Assembly: GCA_033961575.1 (NCBI GenBank)
Contig: CM066733.1
Location: forward strand, 140,232,421-140,296,420
Source of the DNA: Aselliscus stoliczkanus
Lineage: Eukaryota > Chordata > Mammalia > Chiroptera > Hipposideridae
DNA: 64,000 nt
Direction: 5' to 3'
Shown: positions 1 through 11,033 of the stretch, piece by piece
How the letters are laid out: every line of letters starts with the position of its first letter
Numbering within the stretch: the stretch's first letter is position 1
Position numbers and translations under genes: made by a program
The notes under the pieces: generated by a model
The model's database searches: none
Told to the model about the DNA's origin: nothing
The model's input: the letters and a program-made list of their open reading frames with translations, nothing else

Positions 1-358
1 GGCCCACTTGCTAAGGGGTTGGATTATGTCCTTAGGTAATGGGGAGTCATGGAGAGACTTGAAACATGAGAGGAACATAGCCTTGTGTCACAATGAAGAT
101 GGACGTGGGGGTCTGGGAGATCAATTACGAGTCTAGGTCGATTAGGAGGTCATTTATAGCACGGTGTAAAATAAAGGCCTACAGGCCTTAAGGCAGTGAT
201 GATAGCAAGGTAATTCAACATTAGGTGTTGTTTAAATGTCACAATCCTGTTAGGAGATCTGGACCTTTCTGTATTTTGTAAGAATGACTGAGAAGGTACG
301 TCTAGTTGACTATGCCTCATGTGACCAATTACATCACTTCCTTGTTTTCATTTTTCAG
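1..358 (+). other. UTRN intron, 3' part
   Basis: Unique-looking AT-rich sequence ending in the pyrimidine-rich acceptor of the first exon seen here. No repeat or other feature recognised. Confidence 0.8.
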
Positions 359-424
359 ACTGGCCCAAATGGAAAGGACTAATGGGTCTTTCCTCACTGA
401 TAGCAGCTCAACCACAGGAAGTGT
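359..424 (+). CDS. UTRN: UTRN coding exon, 66 bp (dystrophin exon 73 equivalent)
   Basis: The acceptor is a pyrimidine-rich tract ending in TTTTTCAG at 358 and the donor is GTAAGT at 425. The first base completes a codon begun in the preceding exon; the frame then reads [20 protein letters not shown] and S, and the last two bases (GT) are completed by the next exon to Val. The length equals that of dystrophin exon 73. It encodes the linker between the cysteine-rich ZZ region and the first C-terminal coiled coil. The serine/threonine-rich content is typical of this linker. Confidence 0.95.
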
Positions 425-751
425 GTAAGTAAATCGGAAATTTCTGCTGCCTGGGAAGGCTAGTTCTTGTTTTATGGCTGCCAGAAATAACCTTCACCAA
501 CTGTGCTCTGGATTTTGATCCCAATCAACATTGATAAGTGTGGTTACAAAAATGTCTACATAGATTTTATGCTTTGGAGCCATGGTAGTAAAAACTGAAT
601 ATGTGTATTTATTTAGTTTCATCTAAGTTAATGAAAAAATCCTGCATTTGGCAGCTAATCAGCTTCAGGAAAATCAGATTACTTTATTTATAAATACAGG
701 TCTAGATAGTCACTCCACTGGCCTTATATTTCGTGTTAACAATGTAATTCC

Positions 752-905
752 CCGGGCCGGCCGAGTGGCTCAGTTGGTTAAGAGCTCGCTCAAGAGTGCG
801 AGCTGAGCTCTGAGCAACAGCTGTTCGAGGCCAGCCCGAGCTGAGTTGCCGTTGAGCTGCCAACAGGTGGCAGGATGGCTCAGCTAAAAAAAAAAAAAAA
901 AAAAG
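752..905 (+). mobile_element. Short tRNA-derived SINE (~150 bp), bat VES-like head
   Basis: Starts GGGCCGGCCGAGTGGCTC, with an A-box-like TGGCTCAGTTGG, and ends GGCAGGATGGCTCAGC followed by poly(A). A 13-bp direct duplication ACAATGTAATTCC flanks it at 739-751 and 906-918, showing L1-type target-primed insertion. The 3' end lies inside what is the second tRNA-like unit of the longer copies, and the copy at 59328 ends at the same place, so this is a subfamily rather than a random truncation. Confidence 0.88.
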
Positions 906-1110
906 ACAATGTAATTCCACAGAAGTGCATTGTTAAATCCTCATTCTTCTGCTCACATTTCCTCTATAACCCCAGCCATTTAACAACTATGACCCACGCA
1001 CTTGAACATATATGCTCCCCACACTTCATTGACTAGTGTTAACTCTTCTGCCAAAATTTGATTTTATTAGTAACTAGGAAAAGCCTAATTGACTTTAGAA
1101 TACTTTTTTA

Positions 1111-1223
1111 TTTATTTTTTTATTTTTTTGAGGGCAGTGTCACTGGCCCTCCTATGCGGGGCCCGAACCGGGGCCGCTGGCTTCCCAAGCCAGCGCTTAA
1201 CCACTGCGCCACTCGGCCGGCCC
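1111..1223 (-). mobile_element. Short tRNA-derived SINE (~100 bp), antisense in UTRN intron
   Basis: On the - strand it reads GGGCCGGCCGAGTGGCGCAG, then TTAAGCGCTGGCTTGGGAAG, a TTCGGGCC B-box-like stretch and a CACTGCCCTCAAAA tail. The 15-bp duplication TAGAATACTTTTTTA occurs at 1096-1110 and 1224-1238. The copy keeps an intact-looking GC-rich head, which suggests a fairly recent insertion. Confidence 0.88.
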
Positions 1224-2576
1224 TAGAATACTTTTTTAGAACCCTCTCTAGGCAGACATTTTATCTGACATTGTCGTATGTCATCTTGCTTTTGGAACTT
1301 TTCCTTCCCCCATCCTACCTTGAAATTAACCTTTCAAATTCTGAATGACGTCTGAAAGATTTCAGTAATGTCGAGTTTACTTGACTTACTCAGTTTCATT
1401 GTGGTTTGGATCCAGTGGGAATCTGTAAGGTTGCCAGGGAACTTGTAAAGCATAGTACTTACGTCTTTTATACCAAAAAGGACCATGGAGAGAGCCAAGT
1501 TAGGTACTGTAATATAGAACTTCTCCCTGTCAATATTTATGAAATATTTTTACTACCATTAATCTTATAATAAATATTCTAAGGTGATTTTTCAATTTTA
1601 CATTTCAAAGATTCGCATATTAATACTTTACAGTAATACAGTAGTGATTTATACATTATTATTCATGTACTATGAGTGTGGAACAATTCCCAAACCTCAG
1701 ATAATAGTGTAGTCGTAATGCTTATTTCCTATTTAACCTACTAGTGTGTATTTCATGTAAAGTAGTTACAGACTCCTAAATCAACATAATTTCCACTAAG
1801 GTTGACAATAGCTAAAGAATTAAAAGTTCAAAATAATAATTGAAACCAAAGTAATTCACACCAAATTTAAGTTCTTTAAAATGTGTTTGTCATGCCTCAT
1901 AAACAGAGCAAAGCTAATACTCAAATTTCGTATATTCTATCTTCAAATTAAAATAAACATTATTTTTAAATTTAACACTAATGTCTGAAAAAAAATAATC
2001 AAATGACTCACAGCTGACTACAACTCAATGTACTATCGATAGATGTATTAACTCCTTTATCCATCTAACCAATATTTATTTATATACTGTGCAATGCTGT
2101 GCCAGAGTCAATTGTGAGAGCTGGTTGTTAAATTTTCAAGAAGTTTTCAGCTATTTGTTAAACAGAATCATTATTAAAAATGAGTTTATATATACTCACA
2201 TAGATTAGATTAAAATAAAATCAAAGATAATACTCAAAACTCATCACCGTCTAATGTACTTCATTTTATTCTTACCTATGTATTTGTCAGGTGGTATGCA
2301 ACTACATATGCACCTTTTCCCAACTCCACACTCAGTGAAGTCGTTGATTTAAATTGGCCATCATGATAGTATTTAAACCCTTCAAATTGAAAATGCTACA
2401 AATCAGGATCTTTTTATTTATCTTTTAGAAAACCCGCTGTAAAACATTTACCAGAGCACGACTGCCATGAGGCCCAGTACTGTACAGGTCTACAGATATG
2501 GATAGAGTCTTCCTGAACTTTACAGGCTAGAGGGGAGATAAGTGCTCCTACAGGGGAAGAAGATGGTGATGGCATT

Positions 2577-2915
2577 TGTGATAGAATGAGTAATAACCCC
2601 CAAGAGAGGTCCACTTCCTAATCCCTGCAGTCTATGAATGTGTCAGTTTATATGGCCAAAGGGACTTTGCACATGGGATTAAGTGAAGGATCTTAAAATG
2701 GGGAGATTATCCTGGATTATCTAGGTGGACCCAATGTCATCACAAGGATCCTTGTAAGAGGGAACAAAGTCAGAGTTAGAGGAGGAGATGTAACCAAGGA
2801 ACCAGAGCACAGCTGTAGAGAGATTTGCAGATGTTACACTGCTGGCTTTGACAGTGGAGGAATGCAGGTCACCTCTAGGTGCTGGAAAAGGCAAGGAAAC
2901 AAATTCTCTCTGATA
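2577..2915 (+). mobile_element. MLT1-like MaLR LTR fragment
   Basis: Contains the MLT1 hallmarks GGGGAGATTATCCTGGATTA, GGTGGACCCAATGTCATCAC, AAGGATCCTTGTAAGAGGGA and GGAAAAGGCAAGGAAACA in order. An old mammalian LTR; the 3' third is missing. Confidence 0.7.
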
Positions 2916-3984
2916 TGTAAGATTAAGTTAAGTCAACAATGTCAGAAAGTATAAATGACCAAGGAGAAATGGTACATCAATATTTTCTTAATGAATATGG
3001 TAATAAATATGTTGATAAAGCCAGTTCTGGAAGGCCTTAGCTCATTCACTGTTTGAATTACCATACTGGGGTTCTTTTTTTGTGACCATGTAGGGATTCT
3101 GCCATTCAGATGAGAATGCTAACAAGGATTCTGAATCGTTAAGCCCTTCTCTGGAACTAAAATTCAGTAGTTTGACTTGGAATGGTCACCTTTCTTCCTT
3201 TAAATGTATAATGCTTACTTATTGAAATAGTATTTCCATTTTAATCAGTACTACTAACTTGATAAGATGAATAAGTATTGGTACAGCAACTATCTTTTCT
3301 TGTTGATTATTACCTCCTTTGGGCTGATGGAACTACTCAGGGTATGAGAAGGAAGGGTCAGGGAATAGGCCTCACCATTTCTCTGGTTCTCCTACTGTGT
3401 TTCCCATAATAATTTAGCGTGTTGGATTATCTGATATAGGAAGAAATGATGGCTGCTCTTAACAAGAGGCTGGGCTGTTCCTTCTCTTCAGCGTATATCA
3501 AAGCTTGTCTGTGTCTTACAGGACCAATTGTAGTAGCAGGCACTATGTAAGACACTCTCACACTCTGGCCTCCCCTGGAAATTCCCTAAAGTTGCAATCC
3601 CAAGAGATAATAGATGACAGTTTTTCATACTTACCAGAGAATTGCCAGCCTCTGATTGATGAGTCGGTGCTCCTCAAGCTAGCCTTGGCTCTTTGTTTTC
3701 ACTCTCATGTCTGTCTTGAGGCAACCAACATCAAAGTGTTAGCAATTTTAATTATTGTTGGGAAAGATTAAAAACTAACTCAAAGTGCCGTGAGCAAAAA
3801 AATGGTATAAGTTAGCAAATTTCTACATGCTTTCTGGATTTTTTCTCCTTTTTGAATTCTCCACCATTCCCCAAGTCCCTCTTGAGTTGAGGTTTTTATT
3901 TTTCTGAGCTGGGTCATAAAGATGTTATTAGATTTCTTTTGAATAATAATGGTGATGATGCAAAGACAACTGCCATCTCCTTTA

Positions 3985-4195
3985 TGATATAAAGCGTTCT
4001 GAAAGCCAGACACTGTTCTAAGCACTTTGCCCCTTTGTTTATTTAATCCTCACAGAACCCTTTGCAATAATACTCATGTTCTTGTTACCACCATTTTAAA
4101 AATGGGTAAATTAAGGCTCTGAAAGGTTAGGAGCCTGCCCAGGGACTCACAGTCAGTAAGTGGTAGAGCTGGGATTCAGACGCAGGCAGCCCAGC
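3985..4195 (+). repeat. MIR element
   Basis: Has the MIR order: CACTGTTCTAAGCACTTTG, TTTAATCCTCACAGAACCC, CCATTTTAAAAATGGGTAAA, CAGTAAGTGGTAGAGCTGGG and ATTCAGACGCAGGCAG. An ancient tRNA-derived SINE, as expected in any mammal. Confidence 0.75.
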
Positions 4196-6108
4196 GCCAG
4201 GCACAGGCTCCTGACAGCTGCTGCGGGAAGTGATGGCTTCCCGGATGAGGGCATGGAGTGGAGTCAGAGCATCTGATGATCCGTCCAGTCCTCCTGGAGG
4301 TCATCCCTGCCCTTGCCCAATCTTGCCCATTGTGCACTAACACCTCAGCTTCACAGTCTAGACCTAACATCTGCCAGACCAATCTCCTGTATTTGGTTTG
4401 GGCGATCTCAGGCCAATGACAATGACAGCAAGCCCTATGCTTTAAGGTATGAATTCTCTCTAAGGTATCCAAGGCCCTTTCGTCATTCGTGTCTTCAGAA
4501 ACAGCTGGTGCTTCTCTCTGTCCCTCCAATTGGTCTGTGGAGTCAATCCCCTGGCTCCTCAGAGCAGTTATCTTCTGTGAAGTTTGAGTTAGTTGCTGCA
4601 CTTCCATGCATCATGGGCTGCTATCACCCCAGCCTGGACATGAACCAATCTCACAGCTTTTCACCCCACAGAGACCCAAATCCCAATACTCCCTTTTCCC
4701 TTGAAAGTCTGACTCTGGACAATTTAAAAGGGCATCAATTTTAAGGATATGAATTTTCTTTGAAGAAGGAATTGAGCAACCATGTCTCAAAAAGAGCCAG
4801 GACCCAGGGACACTTAGGTCACTGACATCAGGATGTTCCCTTCATGTGCTGTCTGCCCTTGAGGAACACGGTTTATGTGAAAGGATGAAATGGGGAGGCT
4901 GGTGTGGTTTGTACTGGCACTGCTATTGGCATGTCTGAAGCCTGGAACAGAATAATCCTTTAAAGGAAAGAAAGTATTATTATTTTTATTTATGTCTTAC
5001 CTACTCTCAAAAAGGTCATTGGATGAATCACAGTACTTTTGTCATCTGATATGTACTAATTCTGTAATCTAGATAGTATTTACTATGTGTGACTTAAATA
5101 TAGTATAATTATATTCCATTGAATGGTATTTCTTTGGTGCAGACCTATATTTTTGCAGCATTTTTCTATTTTAGCACCAGGCACACTATTGATGTTTCAT
5201 GACCCCAATCTGATACTTCACGTTCTGTCTGTATTTATAAGGGTGTGCTGTTGGTTTTCACTATATATAATTAAGAACTTGACTGTATCTATTTTTACAT
5301 TTAAATTTTTGGCCTAATAATCTGTGAAACACATGTAAGACTAAAATTACAGGTTATATAGAAATGATTTTTTGGAGAAACTGCCGTAATTCCTTTCCAA
5401 GATACCTTAATGAAAGAATGTAATCATAGTGGGGATGATGATAATTATAATAATATGTTAAACCCCATCAGCTTCCCCAAAGAAATGAATCTATGTAAAC
5501 GTTGACAACGAAATGCATCTCCAGTCTAATTTTGACTCATCTGTGTATATATTTGTTTCACTGATGTTTTTCTGAAGCCCTATCCAATAAAGCCATAAAG
5601 TCCAGGATTTGTTTATCAAAACCCATCAAAAACAGACCAGGTACAATCCGCTAAAAGTGTTCTGTGGCAGGACTCTTCTGCCAGCACTAGCCAGGAGGCC
5701 TGTAACATGCATATTTATGAGGAGATTTGACTGGATCTCCCCAGAAAGGAAAGAAGGGGTTCCAGGCCTGCTGCTAACGAATCCATTTTGTCTACTTGGT
5801 TATGCTTCTGTTTCTTTCAGTCATTAGATTCAACCACATTACTGGTATGTATAGTTCAGTAGACCAGTAGTTAGAAAAGTGGGAGAGTCCAAGTGAATTA
5901 AATGTAGTTTTTTTGTTTTAATGAAGAATGATTGATCCTAGACATGACATGCTGATAATATCAAGTAAAATACCTATAGGTATTTAAAAAATACCTACAA
6001 TTATAATTTGTGCTGAGCTATTTAAATAAAAGAATTCCCCTATCTGTGGGTTACAAAACACTACAAAATTGCTTTCAACTAAATGCTAAAGACAGTGAGC
6101 TCAGCTTA

Positions 6109-6410
6109 TGTTTAAGTCCATTCATTTGGGATGCTGTAACAAAATGCCATCGACTGGGTGGCTTCTAAACAACACACATTTATTTTTCCCACAGTTGGAG
6201 GCAGAGAAGTCTAAGATCAGGGCACCAGCAGATACTGGCTGCTGAGAGCCCACTTCCTGGTTCATACGTGACCGCCTTTTTGCTGTCTTTACATGTGTAA
6301 GGGGAAAACCCTGGTCTATCCAGGCCCTTATAAAGGCACTAATCTCATTCTCGAGGGCTCCACCCTTATGACCTAATCACCTGCCAAAGCCCCACCTCCA
6401 AATACAGTCC
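6109..6410 (-). mobile_element. MLT1/MaLR LTR, antisense
   Basis: On the + strand it shows the reversed signature: CTGTAACAAAATGCCAT, GACTGGGTGGCTTCTAAAC, TATAAAGGCACTAATCTCAT, ATGACCTAATCACCTGCCAA and CCCACCTCCAAATACAGTCC. It stops abruptly at a Tigger/MER2-like element. Confidence 0.75.
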
Positions 6411-6540
6411 CCTGGTATCCTCAGGGGATGGGTTGCAGGACCCCCCTCAGATAACACAATCCACAGATGTTCAAGTCCTTCTTATAGAAATGGCATAGAA
6501 TTTGCATATAACCTGGATTTGCATATATGCAGTCTATAGC
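6411..6540 (+). mobile_element. Tigger/MER2-like DNA transposon fragment
   Basis: CCTGGTATCCTCAGGGGATG, TTGCAGGACCCCCCTCAGAT, ATCCACAGATGTTCAAGTCC and TTTGCATATAACCTGGAT follow the 5' part of a common mammalian pogo/Tigger-type nonautonomous element. It starts exactly where the MaLR LTR ends. Confidence 0.55.
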
Positions 6541-6903
6541 AGTTTATGTTTAATTAAGAGTCTTTTAATCTACTTATTTGGCATTCAAGTGTTGATTTTT
6601 GCCTATAATATCTTTTCTAGTAATTGTGCATTGTACTTTATAACCTTCTGTACTGAGTACAACATCTGTTTTGAGGTTTGTGAGATACACATATTAGACT
6701 AAGGCAAAGCATGAGATGTTGGGATGTATAATACACATACATTAGTAACTAAATATCTTCCTCGAGTTTTAAAGGGAGGCCATGGGACATGGCCTTTAAG
6801 GCAAACTGGGCCCAGCAGCCATTTTCATCATCACTGTTTTGACTTCCTTTATGTCCGGAGACACCATGTCCAGTTGTGAGCCTGTGTGTCACTGTCTCCC
6901 CAG

Positions 6904-7062
6904 GGAGGACGAGCACGCCCTTATCCAGCAGTACTGCCAGACTCTCGGCGGGGAATCGCCGGTGACCCAGCCCCAGAGCCCAGCTCAGATCCTGAAGTCA
7001 GTAGAAAGGGAAGAACGCGGAGAACTGGAGCGGATCATTGCAGACCTGGAGGAAGAACAAAG
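6904..7062 (+). CDS. UTRN: UTRN coding exon, 159 bp (dystrophin exon 74 equivalent)
   Basis: The acceptor is CTGTCTCCCCAG ending at 6903; the donor is GTGCGC at 7063, a weaker match than the other donors here. The frame runs from [19 protein letters not shown] through [20 protein letters not shown] to DLEEEQ, and the final AG begins an Arg codon. In dystrophin the equivalent 159-bp exon lies in the syntrophin-binding region, and the E/R/L-rich second half starts the first coiled coil that pairs with dystrobrevin. The exon is followed by a short intron of 372 bp. Confidence 0.96.
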
Positions 7063-7434
7063 GTGCGCTAGATCTGGGAGAAGAAGACATGTCATCCTGG
7101 GAAAATTTGTAATGGGGAATCCTTTCACAGTAGTTTCAACATGGCTCCTACCCACTCTCTTTTCAAACGATGGTCCAAGCAGTCATGGTGGAGTCAAAGT
7201 TTTAGAGGGCATTACCAAGCTGGGCCGCCAGCTTTATAACTGCATTTGGGGGTTCAGGGATGATGTCTGTTTGAACCGTTGCTTAAAACTACCCTTTTAC
7301 TCCTGCTTGCTGTTAAGAAATGTTTTCACCTAGGAAGAGGTAAGTAGCATGAGCTACATTTGGAGTTCATAGACAATTTGGGGAAGAAGACGATGTACAC
7401 AACAGGAATTCCAGCTTTCGCTTTTCTGTGTCAG
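7063..7434 (+). other. UTRN intron, 372 bp
   Basis: A short intron between the two coiled-coil exons. No repeat was recognised. An open frame of 164 codons spans the upstream exon and runs about 270 bp into this intron. Confidence 0.9.
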
Positions 7435-7675
7435 AAATTTGCAGGTGGAATATGAGCAGCTGAAGGACCAGCACCTGAGAAGGGGGCTCCCTGTCGGTTT
7501 ACCTCCAGACTCTGTCGTATCTCCTCATCACACGTCTGAGGATTCAGAACTTATAGCAGAAGCAAAACTCCTGCGGCAGCACAAAGGGCGGCTGGAGGCC
7601 CGGATGCAGATTTTAGAAGATCACAATAAACAGCTGGAGTCTCAGCTCCACCGACTCCGGCAGCTGCTGGAGCAG
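7435..7675 (+). CDS. UTRN: UTRN coding exon, 241 bp (dystrophin exon 75 equivalent)
   Basis: The acceptor is TCTGTGTCAG ending at 7434 and the donor is GTAGCG at 7676. After one base completing Arg, 80 codons run from [17 protein letters not shown] to [10 protein letters not shown]. The first residues finish coiled coil one; a proline/serine linker ([15 protein letters not shown]) follows; then [20 protein letters not shown] through QLLEQ forms the second leucine-heptad coiled coil. In the dystrophin family these helices bind alpha-dystrobrevin. The [18 protein letters not shown] stretch is nearly invariant between utrophin and dystrophin. The frame stays open past the donor to a stop at 7799-7801, so intron retention would add a 41-residue tail, with no evidence of use. 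Confidence 0.97.
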
Positions 7676-8213
7676 GTAGCGTGTGCGGAGCGCCGTGCGC
7701 CCCTCTCCCCGCCACTTACCCCGGTCCTGTCTCCCAGAGGCTTGGTCCCAGCATCACTAGAGAGGTTCACTTCCAATTTCTCACCTCCACAGTTAATGTA
7801 GACTGGCTTAGAAATCCCCCCTCAAAGGTAAGCATTAAATCTCACTAGCATGGAAGAGCGTGTTTGCCCAGTTCAAGATGGAATTTCCCACCCTTAACAT
7901 CGAAATCCATCTCCGCTCTGAACAGTTCAGGGAAAAGAGCCTATAAATACACCTGCATAAATTAAATGTAGGAAATATCTGGGAAGATGAAGGGATGTGA
8001 CCTGGACTCTTCATTTCTTCCAATGAGCTATTTTCAAGGATTTAATAACAGATGTTTATTAATTCGCTGCTATTATTTCCTAACATGTTTTATGACAGCT
8101 GCATGCAAAAATTTCTTGACCATAAGAAATACAATTTACATTATGATGAATACATACATGTATGATAAATACAAAATAATAATTGTTATTATAAAACAAT
8201 GTCCTTACTTTTC

Positions 8214-8325
8214 ATTTTTTCCTACCTCCTTTCTTCCTTCCTCTATTTCCTCCTTTCTTCCTTCTTTTCTCTCTCTCTTCCTGCCTCCCTCCTTTTCATT
8301 CTTCTTCTATCTTTCTTTCTTAGTT
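8214..8325 (+). repeat. Polypyrimidine CCTT/CTTT-rich tract
   Basis: Almost uninterrupted C/T sequence of imperfect CCTT, CTTT and CCTCC units in a UTRN intron. Confidence 0.85.
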
Positions 8326-8470
8326 CTGGCCAGAATCTACCAAATTAATTTTATAACTCATCAATGGGTAATAGCCTGGAATTTTGAAAAACATTGTTCT
8401 TTGGGATATAAGTTTCTGCCTTTTTGATGCCTGCAGTCTTATTAAGGACCATACAAGATAGTATGTTATA

Positions 8471-9042
8471 TAAGGTCAGACAATTAGGTTCTTGAACTCA
8501 TTCTAGAAAAAGTGCTATATATCTCATTGTTGAATATCACTACATCACCTTCAAAGTACTCCCCTTGGGAAACTGCACACCGATGCCAGCACCTAGTCCA
8601 CCCTTCAAAGCAATTTTGGAACTCTTTTTCTTAAACGGCCATCAGAATATTGTCGTCGTATTACTCTTGATGTCCTGAATGTCATCAAAATATCTTTCTT
8701 TTAGTATTTCCTTTATCTCTGGGTAAAAAAAGAAGTCACTAGGGAACAGATCAGGTGAGTAGGGAGGGTATTCCAATACAGTTATTTGATTACTGGCTAA
8801 AAACTCCCTCACAGACAGTGCCGTGTGAGCTGGTGCATTGTCACGATGCAAGAGCCATGAATTGATGGCAAAAAGTTCAGGTTGTCTAACTTTTTCATGT
8901 AGCCTTTCAACACTTCCAAATAGTAAACATGGTTAACTATTTGTCCAGTGGGTACAAATTCATAATGAATAATCCCACTGATATCAAAAATGTTTAACAA
9001 CGACATTGCAACAAGTTCGCGAACCTAATTGTCAGGCATTGT
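8471..9042 (-). mobile_element. Decayed mariner element with terminal inverted repeats
   Basis: The left end AGACAATTAGGTTCTTGAAC and the right end GCGAACCTAATTGTCAGGC form inverted repeats, with TA-rich flanks. Between them the - strand encodes broken transposase: one frame has DISGIIHYEFVPTGQIVN and YYLEVLKGYMKK, another has HRDNAPAHTA and YSPDLFPSDFFF. The second and third Asp of the DD34D triad are visible; the helix-turn-helix and first Asp are gone, at ~570 bp versus ~1.3 kb full length. Inactive. Confidence 0.85.
8642..9006 (-). pseudogene. Mariner transposase remnant, frameshifted
   Basis: The C-terminal half of a mariner transposase lies in two overlapping - frames (8809-9006 and 8642-8851), so at least one frameshift separates the FVPTGQ region from the HRDNAPAH and PYSPDL catalytic motifs. 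The N-terminal DNA-binding domain and the first catalytic Asp are deleted. It cannot make an active enzyme. Confidence 0.85.
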
Positions 9043-9901
9043 ATAACAAGATGGTCTCATACGTAAAGACACAACACACTGTAGAGAATTATTAAGTGCT
9101 GGATTGCATCTAGCAGTTAAAGAATAGGTATCATGTCACAGAAGTAGTACTGAAGATGCCTTTACAGCAGATGCATATTGTATAGAATCCCCACAGGTGG
9201 GCCTAGAACTTCTCTCTCTTGAAGAGCCCTTGACATCCTACATTTGCGCTATCTTTTGCCTTTTTCTTTGACCTTTGCTGTGCGGGGCGCCTTGGCAGTG
9301 AATAGCAATGCCTTTCTCCAGAGTGATTTATTGACTCAAAGGCAGAAACAACTTGCTCTCCAGGGATTTTCTCAAATTCAGAAAACCGTATTTGCACTAT
9401 TGCTATCAGTATCTTTTAATATGCTAGCATCATTTAAAATGGTGTAACTTCGGCATTACTTACACAGTGAGCCACAGATTACCCCTCATATTTTGACCAT
9501 ACACTTTTGTGTATACCTGTCACTATTTCCAAATTTGTGTGAGACTGTCTTGGGGATGGCATACTTTGGGACTTCCAAACTCCCATCAGTAGAATGTAAG
9601 TTTCCCAAGAATGACTCTCTAAAGTCCCCTGGAATGTCCAATTTAAACCTCAGTGCCAGTCACATACGTGGGAAAAGTTGCACTGAGTGTTGTGAATCTA
9701 AAGTTTCTGAATGGTGCCAGAGTGAGGGATGAATTTGCTCTTGAAAGCTCTTATTTAGAAAATGAAGGGTTAGTGTTAATAACCTAGTGCATAGATAGAA
9801 TCCTTGTGGAAGGCAGCCACACTAGAAAACCTCATTTGCCATAGCTTGTCGATGCTCTTCAGAGAGCCAAAGCCGCCTCTGCTCACTTTACCACCCCCCC
9901 A

Positions 9902-9928
9902 CCACACACACACACACACACACACACA
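9902..9928 (+). repeat. (CA)n microsatellite
   Basis: About 13 uninterrupted CA units. Confidence 0.95.
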
Positions 9929-10344
9929 TACCTTCTCCAGCCCATCAGACAGAGGTGCCTAAGTGGCTCATGCCCCTGCAGAATTGCACAGTAATCCTTT
10001 TAGAGATAGCTGATACCTGCATGGCTCTCTATATCCCAGACTGTAGAGCTCTTATCTCTTCTTAATGACAGCATGAATGCCAGAAGAAGATAAAAAATTC
10101 AACGCAGAAAGAAAAAACTGGCAAAACTACCAGGCTTCAACTATTATAGATTTAATGAAAAAAAAAAACAGCAGCAAAAGCTTTGTCACTTCTGCATTCC
10201 CTCTGCAATGGATCACACTTTCTAATTTATGCATGTTCTTGTCCGATATATCCATCACCGTTTCAGAACTGTGTGTGAGAGTGCACTGTCCACGTGATTG
10301 TAGGTGTCGGATTCTGTTCTGTTTGCTTTAGAAATACTAATTGA

Positions 10345-10510
10345 TCACCACCTCACAAAACCCTGTGACACAGGCGCTGATATTACCATCCCCAGTTTAT
10401 AAATACAAAAATCCAAGGCACAAAAGTTTAAAAATTTGTTCAGAATTGCACAGCTTCTGGAGTGACAAAGTTTGAGTTCAAGCATCTGAATCCAAGATTA
10501 TACTCTTGAC
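10345..10510 (+). repeat. MIR element, degenerate
   Basis: CACCTCACAAAACCCTGTGA, ATTACCATCCCCAGTTTATA, CAGAATTGCACAGCTTCTGG and GAATCCAAGATTATAC follow the 3' two thirds of MIR. Confidence 0.55.
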
Positions 10511-10924
10511 ATTACTGTTAAGTATTGATTTAAATTTAAAGATGAGCTGATTTTGAAATTGGATCAATTTACTGTATGACAAGCAGCGCTCATTTTTTTC
10601 AAGATGAATGTTTCTAAATTCAGTTGGTTGACATAAAAATAATAGAGAGAACAGTTGAGGGATGAAACTGACATTGATACATAAATCTTGCTATATAATC
10701 AAGTGAGTTCTTCAATGTGCCCAGACTGAAAGGGAAGGACCACGCGGTGCTCAGGTGAAGTTCTAGTGAATTCATCCAACTGATGCTAAAATGTATTATA
10801 TTTGAAAGTGTCTGAGAATAAAGAATTCTGTATGGTGGGGGAGGGGAAGTTAGAAACAGAAATGGTTTTCTTAATAATTATTTGAATCCTTCTGTGCCCT
10901 AACCTCTGAATGTGATTATTCCAG

Positions 10925-11033
10925 CCTGAATCTGATTCCCGAATCAATGGAGTCTCCCCCTGGGCTTCCCCTCAGCGATCCGCACTGAGCCACTCCCTGG
11001 ACCCGGACTCCAGTCCACAGCTGCACCAGGCAG
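10925..11033 (+). CDS. UTRN: UTRN coding exon, 109 bp (dystrophin exon 76 equivalent)
   Basis: The acceptor ends TGATTATTCCAG at 10924; the donor is GTCAGT at 11034. The 36 codons start [19 protein letters not shown] and finish DSSPQLHQA, with one base left over. The segment is a low-complexity Ser/Pro-rich, probably disordered tail after the second coiled coil. It is the part where utrophin and dystrophin diverge most, and its [14 protein letters not shown] wording is utrophin-specific. Confidence 0.93.

Larger units (their letters stand above)
425..6903 (+). other. UTRN intron, 6.5 kb
   Basis: Carries a sense SINE (752-905), an antisense SINE (1111-1223), an MLT1-like LTR (2577-2915), a MIR (3985-4195), an antisense MLT1/MaLR LTR (6109-6410) and a Tigger/MER2-like piece (6411-6540). 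The rest, including 4200-6100, shows nothing I recognise. Overlapping open frames on both strands at 4176-4744 have no recognisable protein. Confidence 0.85.
7676..10924 (+). other. UTRN intron, 3.25 kb
   Basis: Contains a polypyrimidine CTTT/CCTT tract (about 8214-8325), a dead mariner (8471-9042), a (CA)n run (9902-9928) and an old MIR (10345-10510). The 9060-9900 stretch holds nothing I can name. Confidence 0.85.

Noticed and set aside
4176..4744. Overlapping 143-codon open frames on both strands
   Set aside because: No known motif, no splice context and next to a MIR; overlapping opposite frames are expected by chance in moderately GC-rich DNA.
9203..9397. - strand frame with a basic RSKKKAKD stretch
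   Set aside because: Lies just after the mariner and looks superficially nuclear-protein-like, but I could not match it to any transposase or gene and it lacks flanking exon signals.
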